Part shown: positions 43,191 to 55,308 of the stretch, piece by piece
How the letters are laid out: each line of letters starts with the position of its first letter
How positions within the stretch are numbered: position 1 is the first letter of the stretch
Origin: Aralia elata
Lineage: Eukaryota > Streptophyta > Magnoliopsida > Apiales > Araliaceae
Assembly: GCA_034770075.1 (NCBI GenBank)
Contig: CM068388.1
Coordinates: forward strand, 18,967,206-19,031,205
Direction of reading: 5' to 3'
DNA: 64,000 nucleotides
Position numbers and translations under genes: made by a program
Notes under the pieces: model-generated
Database searches by the model: none
Seen by the model: the letters and a program-made list of their open reading frames with translations, nothing else
What the model was told of the DNA's origin: nothing

Positions 43191-44988
43191 TGAAAGTAGT
43201 ATGCACACAAGCCAATCATATTTGATATGATGTAGCATATACTTTGTAATCTTATTCGGTTATTAAAAGGCATTTTACATTATCTACATAGTGTTGTTAT
43301 ATTAAATGTGATAAACCCATAGTTTTGAGAAATGCTTTTAGAATAATGATGGTGATCATGCTAATGAGATCTAAATTTTAGATAGCTCACAAACTTAAAT
43401 TGTTCCTAATCAATGGAATACTAAAAAGGGGATTAGTGAATCCGGATAGATTAGTACATACGTTGCTTGCTCTTATGAAGAGAATGATTGATCTCATAAT
43501 CATTTGTGTGGAGACACTAAAGCAAGTATGTAGGTGCTTATTAGAGAATAAGTTCACTGAACGTGGCTCGCTAAGGAATACCTAATGGAGTTTTACTCGC
43601 CTGTCAATAGGAATTCCTCTAGTGATAGTAGTACAAGTGATCCTTGGACTTGAGATCATCATAGTATCTTGTGTGTGATGAATTATACTTTGACATGTCC
43701 CATAAGACCCTTAGGGTATATCAAAGGGTATGATTGGGTATAATAAGTTGTACATGGAAATAGGTGAATGATCAACAAAGAATCTACCACTTCTAGTAAA
43801 AAGAGAGAATGTCCTATGTGATTCGATAAATGACGACTCAGAAGTCTTTGGCCAAAGCAGAATGAAATTAGAAAAGAGTTTCTAATTTGCATTAATCAGA
43901 GTTGTGCATTTCAGAATCGAAATACATATAATTAAATAAAATAAGATTTCACAGTAATTCCATGTCTTATATTTAATTGGGACATTGTATGGTAGAAGGA
44001 TTGAATTATACGGTAACTATGCACTGAAAGGTTCTTTTATGATTAATGTTGAAATCTATATTATCTGGAAAGTCGTTGATCGCTAAGGGGGCTTACCCTT
44101 ATTGTAGAATAAATATTATTTATTTAAATGAATTAAATAGTTTAATTTATTTATTTAAATAAGATTAGAATTGTTTTAATTGATTTATTCACAACCGGTT
44201 TAATATGGAGAACATAAAGGGTCACACCGCAAAAGAAAAATATTTATTTAAGAAGTAAATGGCATAATTGTAATAATAAGTTAAGTGTATTTAATTTAGT
44301 TTATGGAGATAGAATAAATTAAATAGCTTAATATTTATTATTTAATATTTTAGAAATATTAAATATAAATTAATAAGAGGAGTCTTATTATTATTATTAC
44401 TATTACTATTATTTAATTCCGAATAGGGATTGGGAATTAATTAATAGAAGTACTCTCACATGAATTCCTAATTGGATTAGGAGTTTAAGTTAATTAAAGG
44501 AGTTTAATTAGAATAGAAACCATAATCCTAAATAGTTTAGGGAAGAGTTTTCCTACATCTATAAATAAGAGAAGTCTTATCATAGATTAGTGTTACACAC
44601 TCTTGCATAAGAATTGTAGAGAGTACTTACAATTTCTATAGAGATAGAAACTAGGGTTTTGCCAACACCCATCTTCTTGAACAAGTATTATTCCTTGGTG
44701 GATCACCTCTAGAGGCCAAACACTTGGGTGGCTAACGTTGATCAAAGGAAGGAATTTAATCGGTGGAATTCAAGGAGAACGCGAAGGAATTGGAGGCGAA
44801 CTTGTACCTGAGGAAGCTAGAATTCTACAAGGGTATAATTCTTATTCTCCGTCTCTTTCGTTTAATTAATAATTGTGCATAAAGAAAGATCATGGTGATG
44901 GTTTGTATAAAATTTTAAAATCTGATTTTATCGCGGTTCCGCTTTATTAATGTAATTTGATTGCATTTCGCGTTATACAAACCTAACA
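43191..44988 (+). repeat. Copia left LTR (1,798 bp)
   Basis: It runs from TGAAAGTAGT to ACAAACCTAACA and nearly matches 50390-52171. It holds AT-rich promoter-like DNA near 44570 (TCTATAAATAAGAGAAG) before the PBS side. Confidence 0.95.
44560..44580 (+). promoter_or_regulatory. Candidate TATA element of the copia LTR
   Basis: TCTATAAATAAGA lies about 420 bp from the LTR end and is kept in all three LTR copies (near 21597 and 51741 in the others). The assignment rests on sequence only. Confidence 0.45.
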
Positions 44989-44989
44989 G

Positions 44990-45003
44990 TGGTATCAAGA
45001 GCC
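44990..45003 (+). promoter_or_regulatory. Copia primer-binding site (tRNA-iMet)
   Basis: TGGTATCAAGAGCC directly after the left LTR matches the initiator tRNA-Met complement apart from one inserted A. Confidence 0.85.
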
Positions 45004-45129
45004 AAACTTTATGCGAATTATTAATTGTTTTGATTCTGTATATACATTGATATGTGTTTAGAACAATTTAATTGGGCATAATTTTTTGTGTAAAATTATT
45101 TTATTTTTTTTATTTTGATTTTATTTATT

Positions 45130-45660
45130 TTCAATTAAGATAAAAGGTTTATTTTAATTGGAATATGATTAAAATTAAAAGTTTTATTTTAACTTGGAAT
45201 TGGATTCTACGTTAACTAGAATAAAGGAGTTTATTCATATATGAAATAGGATTCCATGTTTCCTAGAATAAAGGAGTTTATTCACATATGGAATATGATT
45301 CCATGTTTCCTTAAAAATAAAGATGTTTATTTTGATAAGGAATAGGATTCAATATATTTTATTTTCCAACAATTGGAAGTTAAAAATAAAGGTGTTTATT
45401 TTAAACTTGAAATTGGTTTCCATATTAATTAAAATAAAGGAGTTTATTTTGATTTGGAATTTGATTAAAATAAAGGAGTTTATTTTTATTCAAAAAAAAA
45501 TTGGATAAATTAAAATAAAAGAGTTTATTTTGATTTGGAATATGATTAAAATAAAGAAGTTTATTTTAATTGAAATTGGATTTCATGATAACTAATTAGA
45601 GTTGGAATTGGATTCCATGATAACTAATTGGAGTTGAAATTGAATTTTATACTAACTAAT
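45130..45660 (+). repeat. Imperfect tandem repeats in the copia leader (AAAATAAAGGAGTTTATTTT unit)
   Basis: Eight or more units of the kind TTAAAATAAAGGAGTTTATTTT plus GGAATnGGATT lie between the PBS and gag. Units are 35 to 70 bp and vary in length. Confidence 0.8.
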
Positions 45661-46379
45661 ATTGCCCATTAAATGATATCAATGCATATATGGAATGGTT
45701 TTATTATTCATGGGATGAATGTTATTTATTGATACATATAGAGATATGTATGATAATAAATAGGGATTGATTATGGACTATTGACCAATGTGTGATTGGA
45801 TTTATTTTAGTGGATGCTTGAATGTATGGGTTTTTATAAATGGGGTCTGCGTACCTCGTCTTCTCTAATTTTTCTTAATGTAAATTCTATCTCTCTCCTA
45901 TGTATCTCCCCTTGATTGCTGATCAAGGTTTCTATTTATTGTAAATAGTTTTTGTAATAGGACTAGTTAGAATTAATTTTGAAGAATTGAAGACAAAGAA
46001 GCAAGGAGCGCTTGAAGACCCATTTGTAATGGAGCCCGGGTTTAAATGTAATAGTTATATTTAAATTTAATTCTTGCACCCTAGGTTTGACCTTTTGGTT
46101 CACTTGGTGGCTCTAGTGAACCAAACTAGAATAAAAGTCCATAATCAATCCGGGTATAATATAGTATTCTATATGTGCATGCTTACTATATATATATATT
46201 ATATAACATGCTTCGCATGTAAAATAATATGACGCGTTTTTTATATATATATGTGCATGCGCGCTAAACAAGATGAGACAAATAATAACAAACCCCTCAA
46301 AGAAATTATATTAAGTCCTAAGCGTTCAAAGATATTTGGAATATCGAACGTCGCCTTCTACCATGGTAAAGCGATAGAG

Positions 46380-46700
46380 TATTAAATATTTAATATGAGT
46401 TTGTTGTGTCACACAAGGCAAGTATTAAATATTTAAGATGTTGCTTTATCACATTTGATGCTTATACATAGACTGAACGATGTTGTTTTGTTGTGTCAGA
46501 CAAGGATATTGTTTTTCTTTCGAATATATGGAAGTGCTAGGTTGGACTTAACTTGGATAATTTTGATTCGGATGTGTCACACTTGATCAAAATAATCTAA
46601 GAGACAAATTGAAAGGAGTTACATAGTGATATAATTGACAATAGTTGTCTACCTATTTATTTATATATCGTTTGTTGTGTCACACAAGGCTATATACATT
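46380..46700 (+). repeat. TTGTTGTGTCACACAAGGC repeats in the copia leader
   Basis: Three to four copies of TTTGTTGTGTCACACAAGGC (for example near 46401, 46479 and 46670). Each holds a small inverted repeat (TGTGTCACACA). No gene is seen. Confidence 0.7.
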
Positions 46701-46989
46701 TAAAATGGGATCCTTATTCTCACTAGCAAATCTTTATTTAGATTTGCCGAACTGTATATTGAGGGTAATATAGTTTGATGAAAATAGTGGGAGATACCAA
46801 TTTAAAATAAAGACCTAATTTATTTTGGTAATTAATTAAGAAATGAATGTATGATAAAATGTTGTTAAACTACAAATTCATTTACAGAATTTTACGATGT
46901 CTAATTCACTATCACTGCGGAGCATATTAGATGCTAATTAATCGGACCAAATTAAAAGGACTGGTTAAAGAATTTGAGAATAGTTCTCA

Positions 46990-47690
46990 AGGCTGAAAAG
47001 CTATCTTATATCCTTAATATGCCTATCCTTGCAATGGTTGCAGACAATGCCTCTGAGGACGATATTGCTACTTTTAGAAAGTGACAAGATGATGCACAGT
47101 TGGCTCAATGCATCATGCTCGCATCCATGAGTAACGAGCTTCAGCGTCAGCATGAAACTATGGATGCTCCTACTATACTCTTGCACCTTCAAGGAGTTGA
47201 AGGGTGAGGAAAGTAGGACTATTAGATATCAGATATCTAAGGAGCTCTTCCAATCTAGAATAACCGATGGCACTACAGTATAGACAAATGTCCTCAAAAT
47301 GATCAATTTGATTAAACAATTGGGACAACTGGTTTTAATGGATGGAGAGTTGATCCAAGATTTGATCTTGCAATCACATCCGGACTCTTTCTCACAAATT
47401 GTTGTGAATTTCCCATGAACAAGCTATATGTCAGCCTGCCTGAGTTGCTTAAACATGTTGAAAACTGTAAAGAGTCACTTTCCAACCAAGAAAGACCAAG
47501 TCTTACTGGTAGATGATTCTTCCAGGAAGCGGAAGAGGGCCAAAGGATGTTCTTAAAAGAAGAACAATTCAAAGAAGGTAGATGGAAAGGTAAAAATAAA
47601 GGACAATAAGAACAAGACTGATGCAGATAGCAAAGGAGTTTGCTTCCACTGCAATAAGCCTGGATACTGGAAAGGAAAACTGTAAGGAGA
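46990..47690 (+). pseudogene. Copia gag, heavily decayed
   Basis: Reads in pieces as gag: DDIATFRK then DDAQLAQCIMLASMSNELQR, HETMDAPTILLHLQE, TNVLKMINLIKQLGQL, and a zinc knuckle CFHCNKPGYW near 47641-47670 that lacks its His and is frameshifted. Stops occur throughout. Confidence 0.75.
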
Positions 47691-47759
47691 ATCTTGCAGA
47701 GGGTAACCAGAAGAAGCTTAATGAAGCTTCGGTTACAGATATAGATTTGTTCATGATTG

Positions 47760-50380
47760 AAATAAGTTTTTCTGTAAATCAAGGTTCTACTTGGGTATTG
47801 GATACCGGTTGTAGTTCTCACATATGCAATCCAATGCAGAGACTAAGCAGAAGTAGAAAGCTAAACAAAGATTAAGTAAATCTTATGTGTGGGAATGGAG
47901 CAAAGGTTGCTGCATTAACCATAGGAACTTATAGTTTAGCATTGCCTACGGGCAAGTCTATTAAGTTAATAAGTTGTTATTATGTTCCAGTTTTCTTTAG
48001 AAACATTATTACTTCCGTTGTTGGACAAGGAAGGTTTTGGTATTATATTTAAGAATAATTGTTGTTCTATTTATAACGATAATGTTTTGCTTGAAACTAG
48101 AAGATTACTTGATAGACTTTGTAAACTTGACTTACATGAAAAATAATTTTGCAAATTGAACAAACTAGTAAAAGAAAAAGAGATGATTCAAAGAGTTGAA
48201 TATGTGTATTTGATAAAATACAAATCTGAATCATTTGAAAGGTTCAAAGAATTCAGAAGTGAAACATATTGACAAAGTATTAAGATTCTTTGATCAGATC
48301 GAGGAAAGAATACTTGTGCAATGAGTTTCTAGATCATCTCAAAATGGTATTTTCTCATAATGGATACCTTCTGATACGCAATAATTGATTGGTGTATCTA
48401 AAAGGAGAAATTGTACCTTGTTGGACATGGTGCAGTCCATAATGATTTTTACCGACATTCTAGTATCCATCTAGGGTTATGCCCTAGAAACGACTGCATA
48501 TCTACAAAATAAGGTAACCTCAAAAATCTGGCCCCAAGACTCCATAAAGGTTATGGATATGGGGGATTCCTAGTCTTAAGTATGTTAAGATAAGGAGTTG
48601 TCCAGCTTATGTGAAAAGGTTTCAAAGATAAGTTTGGGACAAAATCTGACAAGTGCAGATTTGTGGGATATCCTAAAGAAAGTTTAGGGTATTATTACTA
48701 TAATCCTACATGCTGCCTTCTTAGATAAAGGTGTTTATCATTGAAGGAGCTAGTGGGAGGGTAATAGATCTTGAAGGAGTTCAAGAACCACAAAGCACTT
48801 TAAGTCGAACCGAGGAACCTGTAGATAGACCTATTGTACCACAACCGAATCGTAAATCTGGAAGAGTACCGAAGATACCTGGGAGGTATGGATTCATCAT
48901 AGAGGATGATGATGAGGTACGCATCATAGAGGATGATGATCCAGTTATATACGATGAGGCTATGAGTAGAAGACACTCAGAGAAATGGCAGATGGCCATG
49001 AAATCCGAAATGGACTCCATGTATGAGAACCAAGTATAGACTCTGGTTACTCCACAAAAGGGCATAGTGCTTAGAGTGTGAATAAGGGTCTTTAAGAGAA
49101 AGACTGGGGCAAATGGCAAGGTGGAGACCTATAAGACCAGACCTGTTTAAAAGGTTTCAAATAAAGTCAAGGAGTTGACTGTGATAAAACCTTATTATTG
49201 GGTAATGCTCAAGTCCATTTGGATTTTGCTTGTGATTGCAGCTTATTACGAAATCTGGCAAAAAAGGATGTGGAGACACCCTTCCTCAATGAAGACTTGA
49301 GGAGAATGTATGTATGATACAGCCAGAGGAATTTGTTTCAAAGGTTGAAGCAAATCGTGTTTTAAGCTACAATGATCCATTTATGGATTGAAGCAAGCTT
49401 CTCAAAAAATGGAACATTCATTTTGATGAGACAATCAAAAGAGTTTGATTTTATCAAAAATGAGAATGAACCTAGTGTGTACAAAAGGGTAAGTGGGAGC
49501 ACTGTGATATTCTTGGTATTATATGTTGATATACTACCGACAAGGAATACACACCAATGCTACAATCAGTAAAGATAAAATTGTCTAAACATTCCTCCAT
49601 GAATGACTTGGGAGGAGCATCCTATAAATTGGGGATAGAAATCTATATAGATAGATTTAAAAGGATGTTCGGCTTGACCCAATGAACGTATATTCATTCG
49701 ATGCTAAAGGCGTTTAGCATGGCAAACTCCAAGAAAGGTCTCATGATGATGAGCCGTGAAGTGTATCTCTCTAAAATTATCCCCAATTAAAAGAGAGATC
49801 GCATGAGTTACTATCATGTATATACTGAATATACAAGGCCTGATGTTGATCAGTCATATTCTGGAGAAGATCACTGTAAGACAGTGATAAACATCTTTTA
49901 GTACTTAACCGGTACTGAAGATGTGATCATAATTCAAGGTAGGTCTGAATAAAAACTAGAGGGCTTAACAGATTCAAGTTTTTCAGACTGACCAAGACGA
50001 TAACAAATCCACTTTAAAGTAAATCGTTACCTTGAAAGGTGGTGCAGTAAATTGGAAAGGTTCCAAACAGTAAAGAGTTGCTTGTTTAGTGATAAAGACA
50101 AAGTATATAGCTGTAAATGAAGCTGCAAGTTGATTGTTTGGATGAAACGTTCATTACAGAACTAGGAATAGTTCCTAAGTCTCATCTTGGATTCAAACAT
50201 GTATTGCGGCACTTTCATTTGATTAGTGGAATCATTGAAAGAGGAGAAGTAACTATAGAGATAGTGGACTCTCAAGAACAACATTGCATATCCATTTACT
50301 GAAGCTTTATCCAAACAGCAGGATGATCGTCACTTAGAGAAGAAGGGTATTAGATACCATGACGATTGGCTTTAGTGCAA
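47760..50380 (+). pseudogene. Copia pol remnants (protease, integrase, RT, RNase H)
   Basis: The protease motif TWVLDTGCSSHICNPMQR is at 47790-47840. 48731-49039 is the Ser/Pro/Asp-rich linker before RT (GRVPKIPGRYGFIIEDDDE, then EAMSRRHSEKWQMAMKSEM). RT pieces include NEPSVYKRVSGSTVIFLVLY ending in a damaged catalytic motif (LYVDILPT). RNase H traces lie at 50010-50330 (LKGGAVNWKGS, then ITEPFTEALSKQ-like residues). Integrase is barely recognisable. Stops and frameshifts are frequent. Confidence 0.8.
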
Positions 50381-50389
50381 GTGGGAGAT

Positions 50390-52171
50390 TGAAAGTAGTA
50401 TGCACACAAGCCAATCATATTTGATATGATGTAGCATATACTTTGTAATCTTATTCGGTTACATTATCTACATAGTGTTGTTATATTAAATGTGATAAAC
50501 CCATAGTTTTGAGCAATACTTTTAGAATAATGATGGTGATCATGCTAATGAGATCTAAATTCTAGATAGCTCACAAACTTAAATTGTTCCTAATCAATGG
50601 AATACTAAAAAGGGGATTAGTGAATCCGGATAGATTAGTACATACGTTGATTGCTCTTATGAAGAGAATGATTGATCTCATAATCATTTGTGTGGAGACA
50701 CTAAAGCAAGTATGTAGGTGCTTATTGGAGAATAAGTTCACTGAACGTGGCTCGCTAAGGAATACGTAATGGAGTTTTACTCGCCTGTCAATAGGAATTC
50801 CACTAGTGATAATAGTACAAGTGATCCTTGGACTTGAGATCATCATAGTATCTTGTGTATGATGAGTTATACTTTGACATGTCCCTTAAGACCTTTAGGG
50901 TATATCAAAGGGTATGATTGGGTATAATAAGTTGTACATGGAAATAGGTGAATGATCAACAAAGAATCTACCACTTCTAGTAAAAGGAGAGAATGTCCTA
51001 TGTGATTCGATAAATGACGACTCAGAAGTCTTTGGCCAAAGCAGAATGAAATTAGAAAAGAGTTTCTAATTTGCATTAATCAGAGTTGTGCATTTCAGAA
51101 TCGAATACATATAATTAAATAAAATAAGATTTGACAGTAATTCCATGTCTTATATTTAATTGGGACATTGTATGGTAGAAGGATTGAATTGTACGGTAAC
51201 TATGCACTGAAAGGTTCTTTTATGATTAATGTTGAAATCTATATTATCTGGAAAGTCGTTGATCGCTAAGGGGGCTTACCCTTATTGTAGAATAAATATT
51301 ATTTATTTAAATGAATTAAATAGTTTAATTTATTTATTTAAATAAGATTAGAATTGTTTTAATTGATTTATTCACAACCGGTTTAATATGGAGAACCTAA
51401 AGGGTCACACCGCAAAAGAAAAATATTTATTTAAGAAGTAAATGGCATAATTGTAATAATAAGTTAATTGTATTTAATTTAGTTTATGGAGATAGAATAA
51501 ATTAAATAGCTTAATATTTATTATTTAATATTTTAGAAATATTAAATATAAATTAATAAGAGGAGTCTTATTATTATTATTACTATTACTATTATTTAAT
51601 TCCGAATAGGGATTGGGAATTAATTAATAGAAGTACTCTCAAATGAATTCCTAATTGGATTAGGAGTTTAAGTTAATTAAAGGAGTTTAATTAGAATAGA
51701 AACCCTAATCCTAAATAGTTTAGGGAAGGGTTTTCCTACATCTATAAATAAGAGAAGTCTTATCATAGATTAGTGTTACACACTCTTGCATAAGAATTGT
51801 AGAGAGTACTTACAATTTCTATAGAGATAGAAACTAGGGTTTTGCCAACACCCATCTTCTTGAACAAGTAATATTCCTTGGTGGATCACCTCTAGAGGCC
51901 AAACACTTGGGTGGCTAACGTTGATCAAAGGAAGGAATTTAATCGGTGGAATTCAAGGAGAACGCGAAGGAATTGGAGGTGAACTTGTACCTGAGGAAGC
52001 TAGAATTCTACAAGGGTATAATTCTTATTCTCCGTCTCTTTCGTTTAATTAATAATTGTGCATAAAGAAAGATCATGGTGATGGTTTGTATAAAATTTTA
52101 AAATCTGATTTTATCGCGCTTCCGCTTTATTAATGTAATTTGATTGCATTTCGCGTTATACAAACCTAAAA
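50390..52171 (+). repeat. Copia right LTR (1,782 bp)
   Basis: Preceded by the purine tract AAGTGGGAGAT. It lacks a short piece (ATTAAAAGGCATTTTAC) found in the left LTR and ends CTAAAA instead of CTAACA. Confidence 0.95.
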
Positions 52172-52311
52172 GTATTGCCGGCAAGTTAGAAAATTGGCCA
52201 CCTTTCCCATTTTTCTTCCACTTCTCCCTAATTCACTCCACTTCTCCCAAATAATTCAACCATTTCATTTCTCTCTTGCATTCCACATTCCTCCCATTCC
52301 CATCAGCTGAT

Positions 52312-52343
<32 letters not shown>

Positions 52344-52345
52344 CT
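52312..52345. repeat. (GA)n microsatellite in gypsy LTR
   Basis: GATAGAGAGAGAG continues as GA repeats within a wider purine-rich tract to 52470. ORFs across it are low-complexity artefacts. Confidence 0.9.
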
Positions 52346-53169
52346 GCAAAGAAGGAAGAGAAAGAAGTCGTCGGAGTTCGCCGAAAAAAAAAGGAGAAGA
52401 AGGTCGCCAGAAAAAGCAAGGAAGAAGAAGGAGAAGGCACGGGTGGAAGAAGAAGAGGATTCAAGCAAGGAGAACCCCCTAAACAAAGCCTAGCCGAACT
52501 CCTTAACATCTAGGAAGGATTTACAAAGGTAAACAATCAATCAAATCTATTCCATTTGATTTCTTGTGAAAATTTTCAAGTTTTTCTTAGTTTTGAGCTC
52601 TTAAGCTTGTGGGTCGGATTTTTGACGATTCTTGGTATTTTTGTTTGTTGTGATTGTTTGCAAATGTTGTTAAGAGACTATATAAGCCATTAATAACATC
52701 AAAGTGGAGCAAAAACGCAAGAAATCCTTACCTTGGCTTAATGGAGCAAGAACAATGGACTTTGGACATGAACTTGAACATTCGGACTTTTTAGAGGACT
52801 ATAAAGCTATGATTTCGTGTTTGTTAATTTTGTTTGTTGTTATGGTCTTGTACTTCCATGGGTTACGAAGCTAATCCAGTTGGAATGGAGTAAAAAGGAG
52901 TTAAAACGAGTTCGTAGTAATGATTTTGGTAAAACATGTCAAGAACTCAAAGAACAGAGTATGAACTTTACACTTTGGCTTAAGATTTGACTATGTTAAT
53001 ATTAATGGGTAGCTCTGCATTTTTGATATGTTGTAGCCCCATAAGTTAGGAGTCCTTAGAGTCCGGAATGGACCAATTTGCTTGTGTATTGAAGAAGTTA
53101 TGGAGGTTGGAGTGGCCGGAGGTCGGAGTCGCGAACTGGGAACAAACCCAGAATCCGGCTACTGCAAAA

Positions 53170-53375
53170 TGGCGTCGCAGCGCCACTCATAAGCTCTACA
53201 GCTCACGCTGCAGCGAGGGGCAAGTTAGTAAAAGACCGGGACTCACGCCGCAGCGTGAGGCCCAAGCTTTAAGGCTCACGCCGCAGCGTGAAGCCCTGTC
53301 AGGGAGAAAACACGGGACTCACGCCGCAGCATGAGGTCCAGTGCTTGGGCTCGGCGCTGCAGCGCCAGGTCCGTG
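53170..53375. repeat. GC-rich palindromic repeat cluster (CTCACGCCGCAGCGTGAG) in gypsy LTR
   Basis: Six or so copies of CTCACGCYGCAGCGTGAG or the related GGCGCTGCAGCGCC occur within 200 bp, each a near-perfect palindrome. The island is far richer in GC than the rest of the window. The ORF across it is made of the repeat (LTPQREAQALR). Confidence 0.85.
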
Positions 53376-53704
53376 TCTGGACCGGGTCGGGCAGTCAGGC
53401 CGGGTCAAGTCGGGTCGGACCTAATAAATCCTTTTCAACGGTCCAACACTTATATTTCTCCTTGGATTAAATGATTAGACAGGTTAACTAAGCATATCTT
53501 GTTAAGTCCTAAATGCTTAATTATTTCTCAAATGTCAATGTGTTTTCAACGAGACCCCCGACTGGGTAGTCGTAGGGCAATCAATGTGTTTTGATGATGC
53601 AGCGTCCGTTTTGAACCATTATTTAGAATGTGACTAATTGTTATGTAAATATGTACTTAATTGTGTAGGATATTAAGGAGCGTGTGTTGTATTATTGTAG
53701 CAGC

Positions 53705-53990
53705 GCTTCAGGCAAGTTCCCTAACCCTTGTCTAACTCTTGTGTTGGGCAAGTTTCTAAACCTTATGCACTATTCTTTTTATTTCGTGCAAACAAGTGTA
53801 TGTTATGCAAGTTCTCTAACCCTTGTCTAACCCTTGTGTTGGGCAAGTTTCCTAACCCGTACAACTTTTATTATTGTGCGAGATGTTTATTAATTGAGCA
53901 ATCATTCTATATTATTGCAAGTTCCTTACTCAATTGTTTTTATTGAGCAAATTTCCTATCTTATACAAATGTTGTATATTGTTGCAAGTT
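53705..53990. repeat. Degenerate repeats (CAAGTTYCCTAACCC) in gypsy LTR
   Basis: GCAAGTTCCCTAACCCTTGT and variants recur about six times. They are counterparts of the GGAAACTTGC repeats at 6100-6340 on the opposite strand. Confidence 0.7.
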
Positions 53991-54965
53991 TCATGACTCA
54001 AATCGAGTTATTTCTTTCAAGTTATGTTAGTGGATTGATTATTGTTAATTATTCCACATCAAGGATAAATTATTGATATTCGCATCTTATGCATTTGAAT
54101 TCATTATCTGTTGATGGATTGTGAAACGTTTAAGTTCTTCATTCACGAACTGTCTAAGGAAATAGTCTACGCCACTCGTTTCGGCTAGACACGTACAGGT
54201 TATTATTTTAAAAGCTATCCAAACCGATTGTTGGTGCGGATTCTTGGACTGAGAGAGCAACCCTTATGTAGGGGATTTTAATGTGTCGATTATTCGATGC
54301 AGTCAGAGCTAAATATTATGCATATACATAGGGTACAAGAGGCTGATCCCCTCGAGTACTACTGACGGGCCAGGCGTTTAAAAGGGTTAGTTTAATAACT
54401 GATCCTTTGGCCAAATAGTTCATGGTCTATTGGACTACTCAGCAGTAAATAATCAATATTCATCATTTCTTTTGAACTTTGATTATATTGTTAGCTATTT
54501 CTTCAATGTTCTTAAATTGTTAAACTATGCGATTATTGTTCTCATTCATTCATGATATATCTCATTTATTCATATTAAACTTGCTGAGCAAAGTAGTTGC
54601 TCACCCTTGCTATATCATGAACCTATTGCAGTTAAGCCGGGGAGTTCCAAAGCGGACAAAGGCAAAGGGAAGCTTAAGGAATAGTTATATGTACTATCCT
54701 ATTATGTAATCGTGGAATCGTTTTGTAATATTATTGTATTCTGCGATGTATTCTATTTAAGGTTATAGACCTTGGAACCGTAGTAAACCTTTTGTAATGA
54801 ACAACATATGTTTATTTATTCCGCATTAGTTGATTTATGTTGTTTAGAGGTGTATGGATGTATTTTGGCGTGAGCACCAGATTCGAGGTATTGGTACCTA
54901 AATTTGGGGGTGTCACAGGAGAGGGATTAACAAATTCTAGAGACTAACACAGTGTTTGCGAGGAA

Positions 54966-54973
54966 ATTTTATA
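54966..54973 (-). promoter_or_regulatory. Possible TATA box of the M41-like gene
   Basis: TATAAAAT on the minus strand lies in the single-copy DNA on the far side of the gypsy LTR from exon A. If it is the original promoter, the LTR insertion now separates it from the gene by 12.3 kb. Confidence 0.25.
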
Positions 54974-55013
54974 AGAGAAATGAGAGAAGAAAATAGCCCA
55001 TTTGGGGCGAGTA

Positions 55014-55249
55014 TTCCCTCCATTCCATATTATTTGATCAATCATTTAAAGTCAATTTAAAAGATTTTTAAACTTAAAATTGACATAAATTCTTTTAATT
55101 TTAATCAATACAATGATGAATAATGTAAACAATCTAAAAAGTACTACTCATTGTAAATTTTATGATTTCATAATTTTTAATGAGTCATTTCAATTTTGAG
55201 TTCAAAAATATTTCAAATTGACTTTCAAAAGTCAATTAAACGGAGGGAG
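55014..55249. mobile_element. Stowaway MITE
   Basis: Left TTCCCTCCATTCCATATTA, right TCAATTAAACGGAGGGAG, with TA on both sides. It is 236 bp, with imperfect inverted repeats. Confidence 0.8.
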
Positions 55250-55308
55250 TACATTTCATGCTAGGGAAAAGAGGAAACTTGGAGAGGGGTCTGGGAGAAA
55301 CTAGTGGT

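Larger units (their letters stand above)
43191..52171 (+). mobile_element. Ty1/copia retrotransposon, 8,981 bp, nested in the gypsy LTR
   Basis: LTRs of about 1.8 kb, starting TGAAAGTAGTATGCACACAA, flank a heavily decayed copia interior. The target duplication GTATT is perfect (43186-43190 and 52172-52176). PBS and purine tract are in place. A solo LTR of the same family lies at 20242-22030. Confidence 0.96.
42580..54917 (+). mobile_element. Ty3/gypsy solo LTR, split by a nested copia element
   Basis: It starts TGTAACGACTGGAAATTC and ends AATTTGGGGGTGTCACA, the ends of the gypsy family at 24676-29205. The 5-bp target duplication GGAGA is perfect (42575-42579 and 54918-54922). No internal gypsy coding DNA remains, so it is a solo LTR of about 3.35 kb once the copia insertion is removed. 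It sits about 60 bp upstream of the recognisable part of exon A of the M41-like gene. Confidence 0.93.

Noticed and set aside
43400..43585. 61-aa plus ORF recurring at 50584
   Set aside because: Same cause: LTR sequence shared by copies, no protein motif.
43683..43892. 69-aa minus ORF that recurs at 20722 and 50867
   Set aside because: It repeats because it lies in three copies of the same copia LTR. Both strands are open there by chance, and the frame drifts freely between copies.
49000..50380. A working copia reverse transcriptase in the nested element
   Set aside because: The catalytic motif is damaged (LYVDILPT) and stops or frameshifts occur every hundred bases or so.
52276..52509. Arg/Lys/Glu-rich ORFs on both strands
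   Set aside because: Purine-rich (GA)n tract inside the solo LTR; low complexity only.
53068..53334. 88-aa ORF on plus (MDQFACVLKK...)
   Set aside because: It lies within the gypsy solo LTR, and its second half is the GC-rich palindrome repeat translated (LTPQREAQALR). There is no sign of a real gene.
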